A stretch of 13,303 nucleotides of DNA. Origin: CAZBBB01 sp964490005. Its GTDB lineage: Bacteria > Planctomycetota > B15-G4. Location of the stretch: contig CAZBBB010000090.1 in NCBI GenBank assembly GCA_964490005.1, forward strand, positions 1-13,303. The letters are read 5' to 3'. The translations under genes were made by a program, and so were the position numbers. Below, one piece after another: positions 12,892 to 13,303 of this stretch. Under the pieces are notes generated by a model. That model made no database searches. It was not told the origin of the DNA and saw nothing but the letters and a program-made list of their open reading frames with translations. Position 1 is the stretch's first letter; each line of letters opens with the position of its first letter.

Positions 12892-13303
12892 TCATCGAAA
12901 GACAATGACGCGACCGACGTTGAACAGGCCCGCGTTCTTGAAGTAGTTGTTGCCCACGATGAGCCTGCCGGTTGTTGCGCGCCATTGTGGTCGGGGAATG
13001 CAGAGCACATTTCCGAAAGAGGATTCACACTGCACGACGAAGTCTTGCATGCGATCAAACGTCGCGAAGTGCGGGCCGTGCGCGATATAGACGTAACCGC
13101 CAAGTCCAAGCAAGCCGCAGTTCATTGACGGCCCGCCAAGCTCTTCACCGACGCACAGGTCGGGCACTCCGTCGAGCGTGAGGTCCCCTGCGGCAAGCGT
13201 GTAGCCGAATGAGAGGTCGGGCGGTGCACCGTCGCCAAGAGCCGACGGTTTGGAGGCCATCGCAACGAACCGCAGATCAGGCCCCGGGAAAACGAATGCG
13301 TGG
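12892..13303 (-). CDS. C-terminal part of an FG-GAP repeat (integrin-alpha-like) surface protein
   Basis: The frame is open to the right edge and ends with TGA at 12894-12892, giving 136 visible residues. The ATG at 13260 is internal: upstream codons (HAFVFPGPDLRFVA) continue without a stop. LSFGYTLAAGDLTLDGVPDLCVGE is an FG-GAP unit with the Ca2+-binding DxTxDGxxDL loop. A second degenerate unit runs from GGYVYIAHGP to GRVIVFR. Cys residues (LCVGE, MNCG, VVQCES, VLCIP) may form disulfides, which fits an exported protein. FG-GAP proteins form beta-propellers and are common on planctomycete surfaces. It ends 40 nt before the beta-helix gene on the same strand and shares its lower GC, so the two are probably an operon. 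Confidence 0.72.
   Translation of the reverse strand, partial: HAFVFPGPDLRFVAMASKPSALGDGAPPDLSFGYTLAAGDLTLDGVPDLCVGEELGGPSMNCGLLGLGGYVYIAHGPHFATFDRMQDFVVQCESSFGNVLCIPRPQWRATTGRLIVGNNYFKNAGLFNVGRVIVFR

Noticed and set aside
12852..13109. N-terminal extension of the beta-helix protein
   Set aside because: It overlaps the FG-GAP coding frame on the same strand. It lacks a signal peptide, while TTG 12851 has an AAGGGG motif.
12892..13260. FG-GAP protein as a complete 122-residue gene starting at 13260
   Set aside because: The frame remains open upstream to the window edge with plausible coding sequence, and no RBS precedes 13260; it is a partial gene.

Overview
The window looks like chromosomal DNA of a high-GC bacterium, most likely a planctomycete (Planctomycetota) or a relative. 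This placement is an inference. It rests on the combination of an FG-GAP repeat protein next to a DUF1565 beta-helix protein with a DLDG...DMGVDEF type C-terminus, a DUF1569/DinB-like protein, a sulfatase-fold lipoprotein and several polyprenol-phosphate-linked glycosyltransferases. A myxobacterium-like lineage cannot be excluded. No rRNA, tRNA, CRISPR, transposase or phage gene was seen.

Layout. Positions 2-415 (+) are the tail of a multi-pass membrane protein. It converges on a small CoA-binding Rossmann protein (454-834, -). Divergent from that is a large GT-C membrane glycosyltransferase (955-2769, +). This converges on a tight five-gene minus-strand operon, read from 8637 down to 2797: GT87-like polyprenol-phosphate-sugar transferase, GT9 heptosyltransferase-like enzyme with Cys motifs at both ends, GT2 dolichol-phosphate-mannose-synthase-like enzyme, a sulfatase-superfamily lipoprotein with Thr in the nucleophile position, and a second sulfatase-fold protein whose metal-binding residues are gone. 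Divergent from the operon is a second DPM-synthase-like GT2 (8709-9464, +), then a DUF1569 protein (9525-9977, +), a ferredoxin-NADP+ reductase (9993-10766, -) and a small two-helix membrane protein (10785-11114, +). The last 2.1 kb has visibly lower GC. It carries a secreted DUF1565 beta-helix protein (11238-12851, -) and the 3' end of an FG-GAP protein (12892-13303, -).

How the genes may work together. The two GT2 synthases could charge a polyprenyl phosphate with a hexose. The two GT-C enzymes (955-2769 and 7327-8637) could use such donors on the outer face of the cytoplasmic membrane. GT9 would extend a core glycan from a nucleotide sugar, and the two sulfatase-fold proteins could modify the product or transfer a phospho-group outside the membrane. 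This is a surface-glycan assembly locus by context; the actual glycan is unknown.

Regulatory reading. Six starts have a -10-like hexamer exactly 8 nt before the start codon (four good matches, two weak), which implies leaderless transcripts. The CoA-binding gene and the beta-helix gene instead show Shine-Dalgarno-like motifs. GC-rich hairpins lie at all four convergent gene junctions and downstream of the plus-strand GT2 gene.
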